A stretch of DNA of 64,000 nt from Symsagittifera roscoffensis (lineage: Eukaryota; Xenacoelomorpha; Acoela; Convolutidae), in contig NC_087065.1 in NCBI RefSeq assembly GCF_963678635.1, positions 25,997,254 to 26,061,253 of the forward strand. The letters are read 5' to 3'. Positions 25,770 to 37,314 of this stretch are shown piece after piece (position 1 is the stretch's first letter; the number at the start of each line of letters is the position of its first letter). The translations under genes and the position numbers were made by a program. The notes beneath the pieces were generated by a model. That model did no database searches and was not told the origin of the DNA. It saw only the letters and a list, made by a program, of their open reading frames with translations.

Positions 25770-26360
25770 TGTTTTGGGCTAAGAGTTTTTGTTCCGACCA
25801 TTTGAAAAAATGGGCAGGAACTTTGTATTCCGGTGTTTTAGATTTTCTTTTTTTTTGTTTTCCACGCAAAATCAGCTACCACAAATAATCATTTGGGTGA
25901 TATATCATATTGAAGCCCTTACAGTCGTCATTCGAGCGACATTTGAAAATTTCAAAAAAAAATGTTCTCCGTGTCGAGAAAAATCGGATTGAAATTTTTG
26001 ACTTTTCGACTGAATTCGAGCGAATAAAGCGGGAGAACAGGCTTACAATAGCGTATTTCAATGGCTTCAAAACTTGCAATAGCCCAATTTAAATCGTGAA
26101 GTTTTAGTTTTACTCAAGTAACGTTAGCGCCTTTTTGGAATCAAAAAACTGCAAAAAAGTTTTTTTTTTGTTTTTTAGTCATTAATCTGCAAAACTGTTG
26201 AATATGCCTAATCTCTAGTTTTTCGTACAGCTCCTTCTATCATAGTACGTTGAAAAAAAAACGACTCTAATTTGAAAAAAAAACTTGTTTTATTTTTTAT
26301 AAGACTATGTTCGGAACATATGTGCTACTTGCACAGTAACCGGCTATTCTTCTTTAGTTT
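25770..26360. repeat. Dispersed non-coding repeat shared with the PARP duplication units
   Basis: Blocks such as ctttgtattccggtgtttta, caaaatcagctaccacaaat, ggtgatatatcatattgaag and tgtgctacttgcacagtaac match 6698-6920 and 10290-10560, and the last matches 11336-11360. The order is kept, so these are copies of one longer dispersed element. No protein coding was recognised; the short open frames in it are repeat-derived. Confidence 0.6.
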
Positions 26361-26508
26361 TTAATAACATCGCACCTCTTTTGTTTTATTTGAGATGTGT
26401 TCAAGAGATTTTCAGATCTTCAGCGCCTCCTAGGATTTACCTTTATAGAAAAGAGTTTGTTCCTAATATGGGGTAAAGTTTCAAGAATATAAAGAAAATT
26501 TGGTATAC

Positions 26509-26883
26509 CGGCTGCATTAGCGTCTGGTGATGCTCGTAGTCATTTTGATGCATCTCGCGATCTTTTGGCTTTATCCAGTACCTCTCATTGCTCCACTGAT
26601 CCCTGCCGAGTGGTATGTCTACAATGTAGATTGAGCTCGGAGACACCATCTCATGGTACCTGTCGTCCTCGGGCCCGAGAATAGGAACTCGCGGGTGGAT
26701 GAGATCGAGCTCATGTTTGTTGCTGGGCCATTGTTCACCCACGTTTAGGAAGGTGATTTGCTCGCGTGGTGTTGGATCGTTAAACTGGTTGAAGCCTCCA
26801 TTCGAATGCCTATAACGGTTTGTTTTAATCACCCAGAACGCGGTGATTTGCTGTCCTGGCTCGTCATTAAATAGTTTTCCCAT
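26509..26883 (-). CDS. Orphan exon-like ORF upstream of the Hedgehog exons
   Basis: A 125-codon open stretch begins with ATG at 26883, after an in-frame TAA 18 bases upstream. It ends at a plausible phase 0 donor (cagccg|gtatac). Its composition is protein-like, with motifs such as FNQFNDPTPREQITFLNVGE and SIYIVDIPLGRDQW, but I do not recognise a family and see no signal peptide. Same strand and proximity suggest a 5' exon of Hedgehog. However, the phase does not match the presumed acceptor at 25655, and it does not resemble the start of the Hedgehog N-domain. It may belong to another gene. Confidence 0.4.
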
Positions 26884-27563
26884 GAATACGCTACTCAGTT
26901 ACTGCATCCTCCAATGGCTGGTTTTTGCAACCCCCTTCCTCAAACCTCTGATGAGTATCATTTTTTGGTGCAACGGGAAGTGTTGCGACGTAAGATTTTA
27001 AAAATAATTATGTTCGAAAGCAGCATAATAAAAGCGTTTGCACCTTATAAAAGATAGGGATGTCATAAGGTCGGAATATCCTGAGATAATTCGAGGGGGT
27101 ACCGGACATCCAGCCGACGGGAATTCAAGCCGAATCGTAAAATTAGGGACTTCAAGCCGAAAGTTTTCTCATTAAGTCATGAAGTAAGGTTAATTTGAAA
27201 ACTTCTTTAAAGAATTTCTCATTTTCAGGATCTTAATTATTAGCATTTTCATAAAATTTAAACCTCCAAATGATGTTTAGGAAAGTTGAAAAATAAAACA
27301 AGGTTGAAGGTAATTTTCTTATTTATAATTTATGCATTTCAAAAACCGGCTGATATTATTATTGGATGCCAATCCTAAGTGTTTCATTGTCATAAATAAC
27401 GCTTATTATGGACTAAACTAGCCTAAGATTTTGAAAAACAACGTTTTACAGATGAAAAAATAATGATTTGAGGTGCTTGTAAAGTTCAATTTTTGGCCTG
27501 AAGTCCCTTCGGCCTGAAGTCCCGTCGGCTTGTCCTAGACCCAATTCGAGGACCGGCCTACTA

Positions 27564-27711
27564 GCATGCGTGCCGCTTAGCATGCGGCTATTAGATTAGA
27601 GCAATAGCAATAGAACTGAGTTTGCTTACTCACATTTCCTACTTGAACTGATGCACGCCGCATCAAAGTGAGTAATTACTTTATTTGCGCATGCTAAGCG
27701 GCACACATGCA
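27564..27711. mobile_element. 148 bp inverted-repeat (foldback) element
   Basis: The left end gcatgcgtgccgcttagcat and the right end atgctaagcggcacacatgc are inverted repeats of about 23 bases with one mismatch. There is no ORF inside. The size and structure fit a miniature inverted-repeat element. No clear target duplication was seen. Confidence 0.55.
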
Positions 27712-27750
27712 AGTTGCTGCACCCGCTCTGAATGGCTTGTCTGAGTTCAA

Positions 27751-28352
27751 GGATCAATTGAGCAATCTCTCCCCCGTAATGACCAATTGAGCTATCTCCC
27801 CCCCCCAGCAAAAACGAATAAACTCTACAAAAAGACGTCAGCAAACGCAAGTAGATGGATGATGTGTTTATAGCACGCAATCAATTGACCGAATGAAGTT
27901 TTTCTTACATGAGTATCGAGAAAAATTTTGAAAAAAATCGAAATTTATGAAAAAAAATGGTTTTTTTTTTGCAAAATTTTGTTTAGGCAACCATAGCCTT
28001 ATCGAAGAAAGCAATTTACCAGGGATGGTGCTTTAGCCTTGTATCTGAATAGCAAAAACGGTTCTCCGCAGCACCTTAATATTGTTCGCAAAATTTTTTT
28101 TGTCAATTTAAGAAAGAAAAAAGTCGCTTTTTATGCATGTTTTATTGATTCTTTTTTCAATCTAAATGAAACTTTGGAGCTTTTTCATCGTAAATTTTGG
28201 CTTTCCATTTTCGTTGGAAAATATGTTTTATGATTTCATGTCATTCAAACTATTTTCAAGTGGTTATAAACATGTCTCAAGTACCTATTGAGCTATCTCC
28301 CCCCCCCCCCCCCCCCACGCGAGAATGGGGGGGGAGATTGCTCAATTGATCC
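27751..28352. mobile_element. 602 bp MITE with 8 bp target-site duplication
   Basis: The terminal inverted repeat ggatcaattgagcaatctc is present at both ends (the right end reads gagattgctcaattgatcc). The element is flanked on both sides by gagttcaa (27743-27750 and 28353-28360), a perfect 8 bp duplication as expected for hAT-type transposition. C-runs lie just inside each end, and the motif ttgagctatctccccccc occurs twice. It contains no transposase. Confidence 0.8.
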
Positions 28353-29171
28353 GAGTTCAATTTCAAGTCGGTTTCTATACAGAATATATATAATTATCCC
28401 AACTTGTTCAAATTGACAATTTTCAAACCCCAATAACTTTGCGAAAAATCAGCACAGGTGATTTATCTCAGGATCTGTCGACACCAGGAAATCTTTCATA
28501 TCGTACAAACGCCTCTATTACGCCATCGATTGCAAATTTTTTAAATGTTCAGTTTCAAGCAAGGAAGGTTCAATGTTCTTTTCAAGGAAGGTTCTTTAGT
28601 TTTGCTTGTTTGCAAATTCGTCTCTGTTGTTAGATTTCAGACTGCATAAATGAGCATAACAATTCGATATTTTGGGCTAATGGTCATTTTTCTGAGCTCA
28701 ATTGAAGTAGGCGAAGTTAATTGGGTAATTTTTCATAGCACAGATAAATCATAGGAGACATCTTATACCTGCTTGAAAAATCTATATCAAATCGTTGAAG
28801 CAAGCGTCATCAAATCGGAATATAGACTTGTTTTGGCTTAATAGCTTGTTTAATAGCACAAAATGAATCACTTGCTCAGTCAGCTAACTTGCTCAATTTC
28901 ATGAAAATTTAATTTAACTACTGGGTGGATACTAGTTACTTCAGGGTAGTTTCAGGGGGGACTTGGAACTTTTTGAAGTTTTTGTTCCAAAATCTGTTTT
29001 TTCTCGGCTCAACTGGTGTCTGCTCAAAGATTGTTGGCCTTGTTTCCGCTTCGTAAGGATTTTTTCAGTCGCTAATTTGAATTTAAGATGTCTTGCATTT
29101 AAATTGTCTTGCTTGGCATATTTGCCTAGAATTCCTGCTTGAAAATTCCTGCCTAGATGAAAATAGGTTTC

Positions 29172-29398
29172 GGCTCTTTTCCAGTCCCGCCTTTCAAAAC
29201 ACCGAGTATTATGTTTGTTTTACGTTTTTTTACGGCTAAATGCGTGATGTTACGCTGTAAAGTATGAAGAACAAATCTGTTCAGAATTGTCGATTTGTTC
29301 ACCACGCAAAAATTTCATTGCTTTATGACAACGTTAAATTTTGACGACTTTTAAGAATGACGACTTTTCAAAATTCAAGGGGGGACTGGAAAAGAGCC
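29172..29398. mobile_element. 227 bp MITE, family A copy 1
   Basis: It has terminal inverted repeats ggctcttttccagtccc and gggactggaaaagagcc, with flanking taggttt on both sides (29164-29170 and 29399-29405) as a 7-8 bp target duplication. The interior cggctaaatgcgtgatgtta matches, in reverse complement, the copy at 42891-43106. Confidence 0.8.
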
Positions 29399-32072
29399 TA
29401 GGTTTTATGAAATTATATGGGATTGCGTTTTTTATTTTACTTTTTTTTGGAGACGCTTTGCAAAATTTTATCAGTTTTATTTAAAATTTTTTTTTCTCAA
29501 AAATCTCTTCATCGGTTTTCAAAACGGGTACCCATAGAAACCCCGCCTAAACCCCTGTGTGCATGCATACTCACCTGCTCTATCTTTGCATTGACTCTTT
29601 GTCTACAGCTTTCGAATGATCACTTATAAAAAAAAAATTTCGTTTTTTATCGTTTGTTTTTGGGCTTAACATCATAAATTTTCCTTACACTAAACCCACA
29701 AACAAACAATTAAAACATCAAAACAATTTAAAACAGCAAACTTATTTTGATATTGTTTTTTTGCTCTTTATAGGTAACTCAAAATTGAAGTAGGTATACG
29801 CGGTATCTACAAGAATAGTACTAACAACATGAAAAGCTAAAACGTTTTTCTCGACACTGAAAGTTTTTGTTGAGATAAGCCAATAGTATTAATTGCTTAG
29901 AATAATTTTTTAAATGAAGCATCAATCGACTACAGCTGATGTGGCCGGGATCCAAAATCCTTCCAATAAAAATTGGTGAGCAAAAAAGTTGGAGCGAAGA
30001 TTGATTTCAACTGAGACACCTATTTTCTTATCTTTAACTAGTAAAATATTCCAGTTTAATAAGTTAATGAACAAAGTGATTTATCATTTTTTTGAGAAAA
30101 GTCACAAAAGTTGATCTTCGCGGTTCTAATTAGATTTCATTTTTAACTTTAATTCAAATTACTTGAAAATAAAAATCAGCCAATTACTACAATATGGAAA
30201 GATGGAAAGTACAAATGGTGCAAAAGGTCTAAATCCCCAAAATTTGGACAATTCTTTTTGGCGCTGAAAGAAATTTTTGAATTTATCCTTATTTTAGCAG
30301 TCCTCGTATTCCAGCCATCCTAGTTTTACATCGTTACGGTCATCGTACCTTCTGCAAGGGTTACTCCTGTTGTTACTCCTGAATATGTTGGCAAAAAAGA
30401 TAGTTATCTAAGGTTGAATCGCCGAAAGTTTGTTTGTGCCAGCCAGCTACGCTGTACGTAGCCAGCTACTCCTGACTGGTGTTTTTAAATTAGTTTTTAA
30501 ATGATTTTTTAATTGGCTCATTAGTAAATTCAAACTCGGTTGCTTGGATTTCAATTTGGCCTTTAAGAAATTTGTTTATTCAGTCAAAGGCTTACCTGGT
30601 AAGGGAAATAAAGAGGCAAAGAAGCAATCTCAAGTTGGTCATGGCGCTTCTGATGAGCCTGAAAGCCGAGCTTTGAGAGACTCAGCCTGTCATTGATGAC
30701 GCTTATTTATTCAAGTGGCCAGTGTAAAAGTGATTTGGAATGTCTCGCTATCAGATCCTATAAATTTTTGTCAATGTTTTGCCTTATCGAGCCCATTGGT
30801 GTTTTCATCAATTGTGATAAATAGTTACCTGACAAAAAAACAATATATGTAACGAATACATGTAACAATTAAATGAGCACTTAATTGTTTAGAAGTGGCT
30901 TGATTAAGCGAAGTAAGTGTGAAACTAATATTCGTCGAGAAAGAAAGAAAAGCAGTAAAAAATCGTGTTTTTGGCTAATTTTATCTGTGATTTTTCACAC
31001 TTTTTTACTGGCTGTTCAGGTATTTAGCTTCAGGTGTGTATAAACCATCGAACAGAAGTTTTACGACAGCTTTGGCGAATTAAACAAAGTTTTATTGACG
31101 AAACAATTGAAAACAATGCAAACAATCGACTTGCTTCTGAGCCGGACAGTTGAGCATCGTCGAGCTCCGGGACAGCGGCAATAAAAATAAAATTTGCGAC
31201 TTCACTAACTCTCAATTCTCACATCTTCTAATTTGTGATTTATTGCTGAAAATGCAAAACTAATCAAATTTTATCGCACCAGATGTGGACCAAGAGTTAG
31301 AAAAATGTGCGAAGTGCCGCGAGTCTTTAAAATATGGTGAAATTAAATCTCAGGAATATATTTTTTCTTGAGTTTTTTTTAAATTAAGAGAGTGCCCGTT
31401 ATTACCCGGGCTGCAACAGTAAGTTGTTTCACCCTGGGGCTGAGCAAGTGTCTGCGTTTTGATCATATTTATTTAGAATCCATATGAAAATCTCAATCGC
31501 TTCTGACTTCAGGACAAAGTTTTTATGAAAATTTGGTTTATTTGACCAATCGATCAACTTAATTGGATCTGAGCCAAAGATATGCGTAATATTGAAAGGG
31601 AAAGGTACTTGTTTTCATTTGATTGACAATTGACTCGGTCGTCAGAAATGACCTATAATCAATAGTTTCAATTAAACTGAACTAAACATAAATACGCAAG
31701 CAGAAATTAATTGAATAATAACAATTTTGCTATTTAAGCTATTCCGATTAGGGTCCGACCACATTTATCTGTGCAAAAAACTGAAAAAAATGTTTCAACG
31801 GATTTTTTTTCTCAACCTTCATCTTTTCTGTTCATCAATCTAAATGATCTTACATTCTTATCATGAGTTTAAATGAAACTGAAAGCTTTTTTTAACATAA
31901 GCATTTAAAATTTCTTGAAAAGTGTTGCATTTCAGACAAGGATGAAAATCATATTTGAATTAACTGCATGGTATGATGTAATTTTGTGAGCTAACTCCAC
32001 TTTTCGGAGTTGATACTTGTGAATGAAAAATTAGTTTACGCCCCCTTTCCAGTCACGTGATTTTTTTCCCGG

Positions 32073-35000
32073 ATGTCGGATTCAGGCGCGGAGGCAGATG
32101 TAGAAAATGACCCGGTGGAGACATTACGCAACAGACACAAGCAAGAGAAAAAACAACTTCAGTCCACCATTTACAATCTCAGGAAAACTTGTCCGAAGAA
32201 AGAGAAAAGCACATTACAAGAGCGAATATCCATCTTGGAACGCGATCTGAAAGTGAAACAAGATCGCGAGTTGGATGACTTGCAGTATTCATTGTCGTCT
32301 TTTGCGATCGATTCCAAAGGGTTGCCTAGCAGCGGAATTAAAAAGGAAATCGAAGGAGACATTAACGAGGAGAGAAGTCGAGACGCTTCGGTTGATTTGA
32401 GTGTTCGAGCATCTCAGAGTTTGAACAACTCGGAGTATGTGGGGGACGATGAAGATGATGACGCACAGTGCAATGGGGGCTCGAGGGCGGGATCTTTTAG
32501 CTACCAACAGCAGAAGAAGAAAGGTGGCAAGGCGCAAAAGAGGAGAGAGAAGGCCGAGAAAGCCCACCAAGAGAGACTTGAAAAACAGGTATTTCAAACC
32601 AATAGTCCAAACTCAAATCTCATCTAAATAAGGATAGCGTGTCACTGCGCAAATGGCCCAGAATATTTTGACTTCAGTAATCTAAGAGAAACTTTTAAAA
32701 ATAAGCAAAAAAAAAACGTTTCTTTTTTTTATTTATCTGACAGAATAACAAAAAAAAAATTGTTTGAAGTTATCCAAGTAGTGCTTGAACTTCGAAAAGT
32801 TGGGCTTAAGTCTCATTTCAAAAATATTGATAAAACTTGCACATTTTAATTCAGCTTAGCACATAAAGTTGCACATTTTGGTCCAAACTTATTTGAAGGC
32901 TCAGATTTCTTCTAAATACCTGAATGCCATTTCTAAAGCCCCATTGGTGGAGGTAATTGAGTTACTAGATTTTTGCGGAATTTTAGTTTTTGTTACACTT
33001 GCGAAGCGAGTCGAGTGTATTAGTACTAACCTTCTTTTTTCCAACCTAAGTCGCAATTAAAAGTGCTACTTTCATGGCACTTTGAACGATAGGCTGCTGC
33101 AGCTGTATAATGTCATATGTGCTTTAACAATTGATTAGTAAAGTTAACACAGTTGATGCATTTTTAATTCATCAAAAGAACCGAAAAAAGTTATTTGTTT
33201 CAAACAGCAGTACAAACATAAAAAGCTCGAAAGCTGCTTTTTGGCCGTGTCGCGCAAGTGTTTGCGAAGTGCAGATTCGCCTGTGTTAATAAAAATTGTT
33301 TTAATTTTCGTATTGCTCTGTTTAATAATCTGCAATAAATTAATTTACAAGCAAAAATGGTGTGATAGTATGAACTCTCTTTTTTTTCAACCTAATTCAC
33401 AAATATCAGAGTTAATTTTAAAAATGTTCATTTTGATCAATAACCGGCTATTAAGTAAAGCCAATGCTAAGGAAATTAACACAGACTATAATATTACAAA
33501 TAGCACTCTAGCTTCAAGGTATCATGGATTTGTAGCGTAGAGGTAGATAAGGAGACTCGCAACAAAATAAGAGCGTTCGAAACTGGGCAGGTCGGATGTT
33601 TTTAATGAACTTTTTCGTATACTAGTTAAAATGCGTCCGCTCAATGAATTGAGGCATGTTAGTTGGTAATTTTTTTTTCAAATTGACTGGTACTGCTAAT
33701 GCGCCATAATTGGCTTGCGTCACTTAGCAATTATGTGGACTCATAATTGGCTCGCGTCACTTAAGAAATTTTGTAGACTTAAAGCTTTACTCATTCAGTT
33801 TTTTCCAGTAGCATTATCGGTCATATTTTTGCTTGTGTATGCGAAGTGCAACTTCGCCTCTGTGTTAAGTATGCCATGATTGTGTTTGCGATTAGCAAGC
33901 GTTATCAAATCTTAGCGTATACCACCTATTCTTGTCAACAACTTGTTTACTAAATCACTAAACCATTTTCTCAAATCTCTTTTTGTCTAGCAACAGACAT
34001 ATTTTGAGCATGTTTGCTTTTCAAATACCCGTTCTATTTATTTTTACACTTGCGGGAGCAAGTATAATGTTATCGGAAACTTGATTTTATTTCCTATAAA
34101 CAATTTTTCTTACAAATCTTTCTTGCTTTATTATTCAAAGCTTATGATTTTCCAGTTTCGTTTTCACTTGGTCTAGAGAACGCTGTCGCCTTTGCACTTT
34201 TTTCAATATGTATGCAATTGATTTGTTTCGGTAAAATTGAATTGCGGTTGTTCTTTTGTCTGCTCAACTGTTGTCGGCTTATTTTTCACATCACGGATTT
34301 TTCTTGCGCTTCCAGGAAATTTCTTTGTAGCTGCAAGTGCAAGAGTGGGACTGAAATTTTATAACATTTTATTTTTTCGGCTCAACTTGTGTCTGCTCAA
34401 AGATTGTCTGCTTTGTTTCCTCGTCGTAAATTGTTTTCCTTTGCTAATTTAGTACTCAAATGTATGGCATGTTTCCCTAGAATAGAGACTTCTAGCGAGA
34501 CACGAGAAAATTTAAATTTTGTAGACCTACATTTTTTTTTCATTATTTAATTTTTTCTACTTCTTATGTTTTTTTGATTTTTTTTGTTGTACTGCAAGTA
34601 ATGCGCAGCTTCCCTTCGCCTTTTGTGTTTTTTTTTTTTTAGTTTAAATCTACCAACTCCGTTTTGGTTCAATGCCGTTTTGTTCCTTTTATTTGTTTTC
34701 GGCTGTGCGGTTTATATCTAATTGGCTTAGTGACTTCACCTTGCATCGTTGGGTTAGTGAAACAAGGTTCCTGTGAGTCTTTCGAGGGGGTAATTTAATG
34801 TTTTTTGGATTTTTAACTTTTTTTGACAATTTTTTTATTGACAAAACGATTTTTTTCTTCAAATTCTTCCGTTTGATTTTAATCAAATTTGTATCGCAAC
34901 TGGCGCGAAGCTCAGCTTCGCCTCTGTGATATATTTTGTTAAGTTTGAAGGTTCAATGATCATGCATTATCTTTTTTCTTTGAAAATTTAATTTCTGCTT

Positions 35001-36606
35001 CAAAAGAGAGGCAGCAAACTTTTTCAGTCCATTCCCATAAATTGTGTTGTTCTAGTTGCGAGTGGTTAAACCAATTTTCAAACGGATTCAAAAATCGTTC
35101 GAGCAGCCATTGAGCTCCTTCCCTTATTCTCTGTCTTTGAAAATGATTTGTGCATGATTTGTCTCTCATAATTGTTTTTTTTGTCATCTTTAAATCTGCC
35201 AATTGATGATTTTTGTTTTGGCTTCCATGTTTTACATTCAATTTATCCCGTCCTTGGGCGCGATTTTCCCATAACATGTCAAAATGTTTGTTGGAATGTA
35301 GAAATTGCAGTCTGAAGCAGTTGAGAGATCGAACAAGGTAGCAGATGCCGAGCTGAAGGAGCTTGTTGGTGTCCTGACCTCGAGGAGCTTGCAGTTAGTT
35401 CAAGTACCTGCAGATGGGGACTGCTTCTATCACGCCATTCAGAAACACTTGAAGAGCGAGGAAAAAACAGACGATGATGCGTATTCAGCAGTACCGGTTA
35501 GTGGTTAGCTCTTGAAAAAGACTGTGTCCTTTTTGTACATTAAACCAGGGGCGGATCTAGGATTTTCTCGGGGGGGGGGGGGGGGGGGGGTGGGGGATTT
35601 CAAAATTTTGTCAACCTTTTAGGTCGACCAAATTGATTTTCTGAGCTTCCAAAGCACAACAAAGACCCTGTTTTGGCCGAAATTTCTGCGCCGCAGGCAA
35701 AATTATGAAAAAAGATAGGCCAAAAAAGGGGGCTTTTTTGAAAATTTTAAACAAAAAAATTGCGTTTTTTCGGCGCGCGCTCCCGCTCAAAATTAGTATA
35801 TATTGGTGCAAAGGCGCCTTTAGAAACATTTTAGGGTCCGTAACCAAAAATGGATATCTCAAAATAATACAAAGGGGAAAAAATCTGGCTCCGGAGTTTA
35901 ATGCAGGGGCGGATTTAGGGGGGGGGGACGCTACCCCCCCCCCCTAAATCCGCCCCTGCATTAAACTCCGGAGCCAGATTTTTTTCTGGTTCAGGAGTCA
36001 ACCTATTTTTCCGTGCTTAAAACACCAAAAAGCTCCTTATCAAAAATTCTGCGGTGTCAGAACTTTTTTAAATGTTATTTCGAGACAATCTGGAGTTTGT
36101 TACTAGAAAATCGTTTTGATTTGGCACAGTCTGTCCCAGCTTTTCCCCCTCTTCCATGTCAGTGCTGTTTATATAGGTGATTTCGTTTTCGAAAATTCGT
36201 TTTTCGAAAAAAATTTCAAATTTGCTGGCAGAAAAGATATTGTAACAGTAAACGAAAATTTTTTTAGACTGTAGATGACCTCAGAAACACAGTATCCGAA
36301 TTTTTGATGAGTCGCGAGAGCGAGTACGCTGCTTTCTTCGATCCCGAGGACAACAACAGCGAGGCGAGAACATTTGCCGAGTACTGTGACAAAATAAAAA
36401 CGAATCACGAATGGGCAGGTCACATGGAAATCACTGCCATGAGTAACCATTTGAGTCGCCCGATTGAAATCGTACAAGCTGCCTCAAATAAGTCTATGCT
36501 GATTGGAGAAGATCAGAAATCAAATCCACCAATCACTTTGGTCTACCATAGAAATCTGTTCAACTGTGGAGAACACTATAATTTAGCATTGCCGATTTGC
36601 GAGTAG
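32073..36606 (+). CDS. OTUD6B: OTUD6B-like OTU-domain deubiquitinase
   Basis: Three exons, 32073-32588, 35302-35496 and 36268-36606, both introns phase 0, giving 349 residues. The N-terminal third is a charged coiled coil (RNRHKQEKKQLQSTIYNLRK) and an acidic/basic linker ending in KKKGGKAQKRREKAEKAHQE, as in OTUD6 proteins. The OTU domain starts in exon 2 with the catalytic loop PADGDCFYHAI (Asp210, Cys213). It ends in exon 3 with the catalytic His340 in GEHYNLALPI. OTU enzymes are cysteine proteases that remove ubiquitin; OTUD6B is linked to translation-complex ubiquitin editing. It is longer than the ~293-residue human form because of the linker. Intron 1 (2.7 kb) and intron 2 (0.8 kb) carry transposons. 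The DGDC motif, where OTUD6B typically has DGHC, is a minor difference. Confidence 0.92.
32995..33287 (+). mobile_element. Short hairpin-ended element, copy lacking the tRNA-like segment (OTUD6B intron 1)
   Basis: It starts acacttgcgaagcgagtcga and ends tgcgaagtgcagattcgcct, and shares ttaacacagttgatgcattt and gaaccgaaaaaagttatttg with the copies at 21145 and 37315. It lacks the tRNA-like middle, so it is a deletion derivative or the ancestral form. Confidence 0.55.
33355..33864 (+). mobile_element. Short hairpin-ended element, second subfamily (OTUD6B intron 1)
   Basis: Closely similar to the element at 42429-43215: gttcattttgatcaataacc, ggtatcatggatttgtagcg, ggcttgcgtcacttagcaat and the terminal gcgaagtgcaacttcgcctc. 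A divergent tRNA-like portion lies at about 33515-33590 (gtagcgtagaggtagataag, then gcgttcgaaactgg as a B-box-like motif). Confidence 0.55.
34049..34931 (+). mobile_element. Longer hairpin-ended element (OTUD6B intron 1)
   Basis: It starts acacttgcgggagcaagtat and ends gcgcgaagctcagcttcgcc followed by tctgtg, the same end types as the other family members. The inside differs and includes the dispersed repeat ggctcaacttgtgtctgctc. It may be a composite or a nested insertion. Confidence 0.4.
35546..35958. mobile_element. hAT-like MITE, copy 1, in OTUD6B intron 2
   Basis: It begins caggggcggatctagg and ends cctaaatccgcccctg, which are inverted repeats of the common hAT MITE type. It is flanked by a perfect 8 bp duplication cattaaac (35538-35545 and 35959-35966). 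The interior (ggtcgaccaaattgattttc, ttctgcgccgcaggcaaaat, ttcggcgcgcgctcccgctc) matches 44017-44390. G- and C-runs lie near both ends. The right end is part of a ~50-base-arm palindrome that also includes host flank. Confidence 0.88.
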
Positions 36607-37314
36607 TTTTATTTACTAACCATCGTATTTCACGGCTTATAAGCACCCACTTTTGCGTGAAAAATTTCAAAATGGGTCGGAGCTTAGTTGGCGAATTCTC
36701 AAAAGCGTACAAAATTTATTGATAAGCAACCCGGGCCAAAAATTTCGGCGATATTACGTGAGTTTCTTAGTGGCCAAAAACTTCTTCTGGAGCGGCACAG
36801 AGGTTGCTACAATAATTTCAAAAAAGTGCATAGAAGACGCTTATTAAATAGGCATTGGCGTATTTTTATCTGCCATGTTATATCCAGATGTCCTGTAAAT
36901 CCCTTTGCTCCTTTGGTGGGCCTATGAGCTGTAAGTGCGGTAAATGATTTAATGTCGTTTGAAATTGAGAGCAACACATTCAGATTTCTTGTCGCTCTTT
37001 GTTTATGATGGCAACGAGTACTTAATGAATTAAGTCAAGCTCTTGTTTTAATTTTTTTGAAATGCCTCAGAGATGCAACCATGCTGCAAAGTTCATCCTT
37101 CAGAAAATCATTCAATGTTATTTCTTTTCTCACAACCACTGTCTCCAGCCGCTATCAGGTTCTTTCATTAAAAGTTCAATTCATCTTCAACTGATTGACA
37201 ACCCGTATACCTAACAAATCTTTGTTTCTGAACAGAACCATTTGTTTTCAAATTTTGGCCGATTTTTTTCATGACATGGTTAAACAGAGCATGGATTTTC
37301 TTAAAATACTATCT

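Larger units (their letters stand above)
26884..32072. other. Gene-poor region with MITEs
   Basis: About 5.2 kb with no recognisable protein. It holds a 148 bp inverted-repeat element (27564-27711), a 602 bp MITE (27751-28352), a copy of a repeat with cccaataactttgcgaaaaa (about 28420-28560; relatives at 40430-40560 and 40960-41110), and a 227 bp MITE (29172-29398). A fragment near 28995-29050 (ggctcaactggtgtctgctc) belongs to a family seen again near 34380, 60200 and 61900. The remainder is AT-rich unique-looking DNA. Confidence 0.5.
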
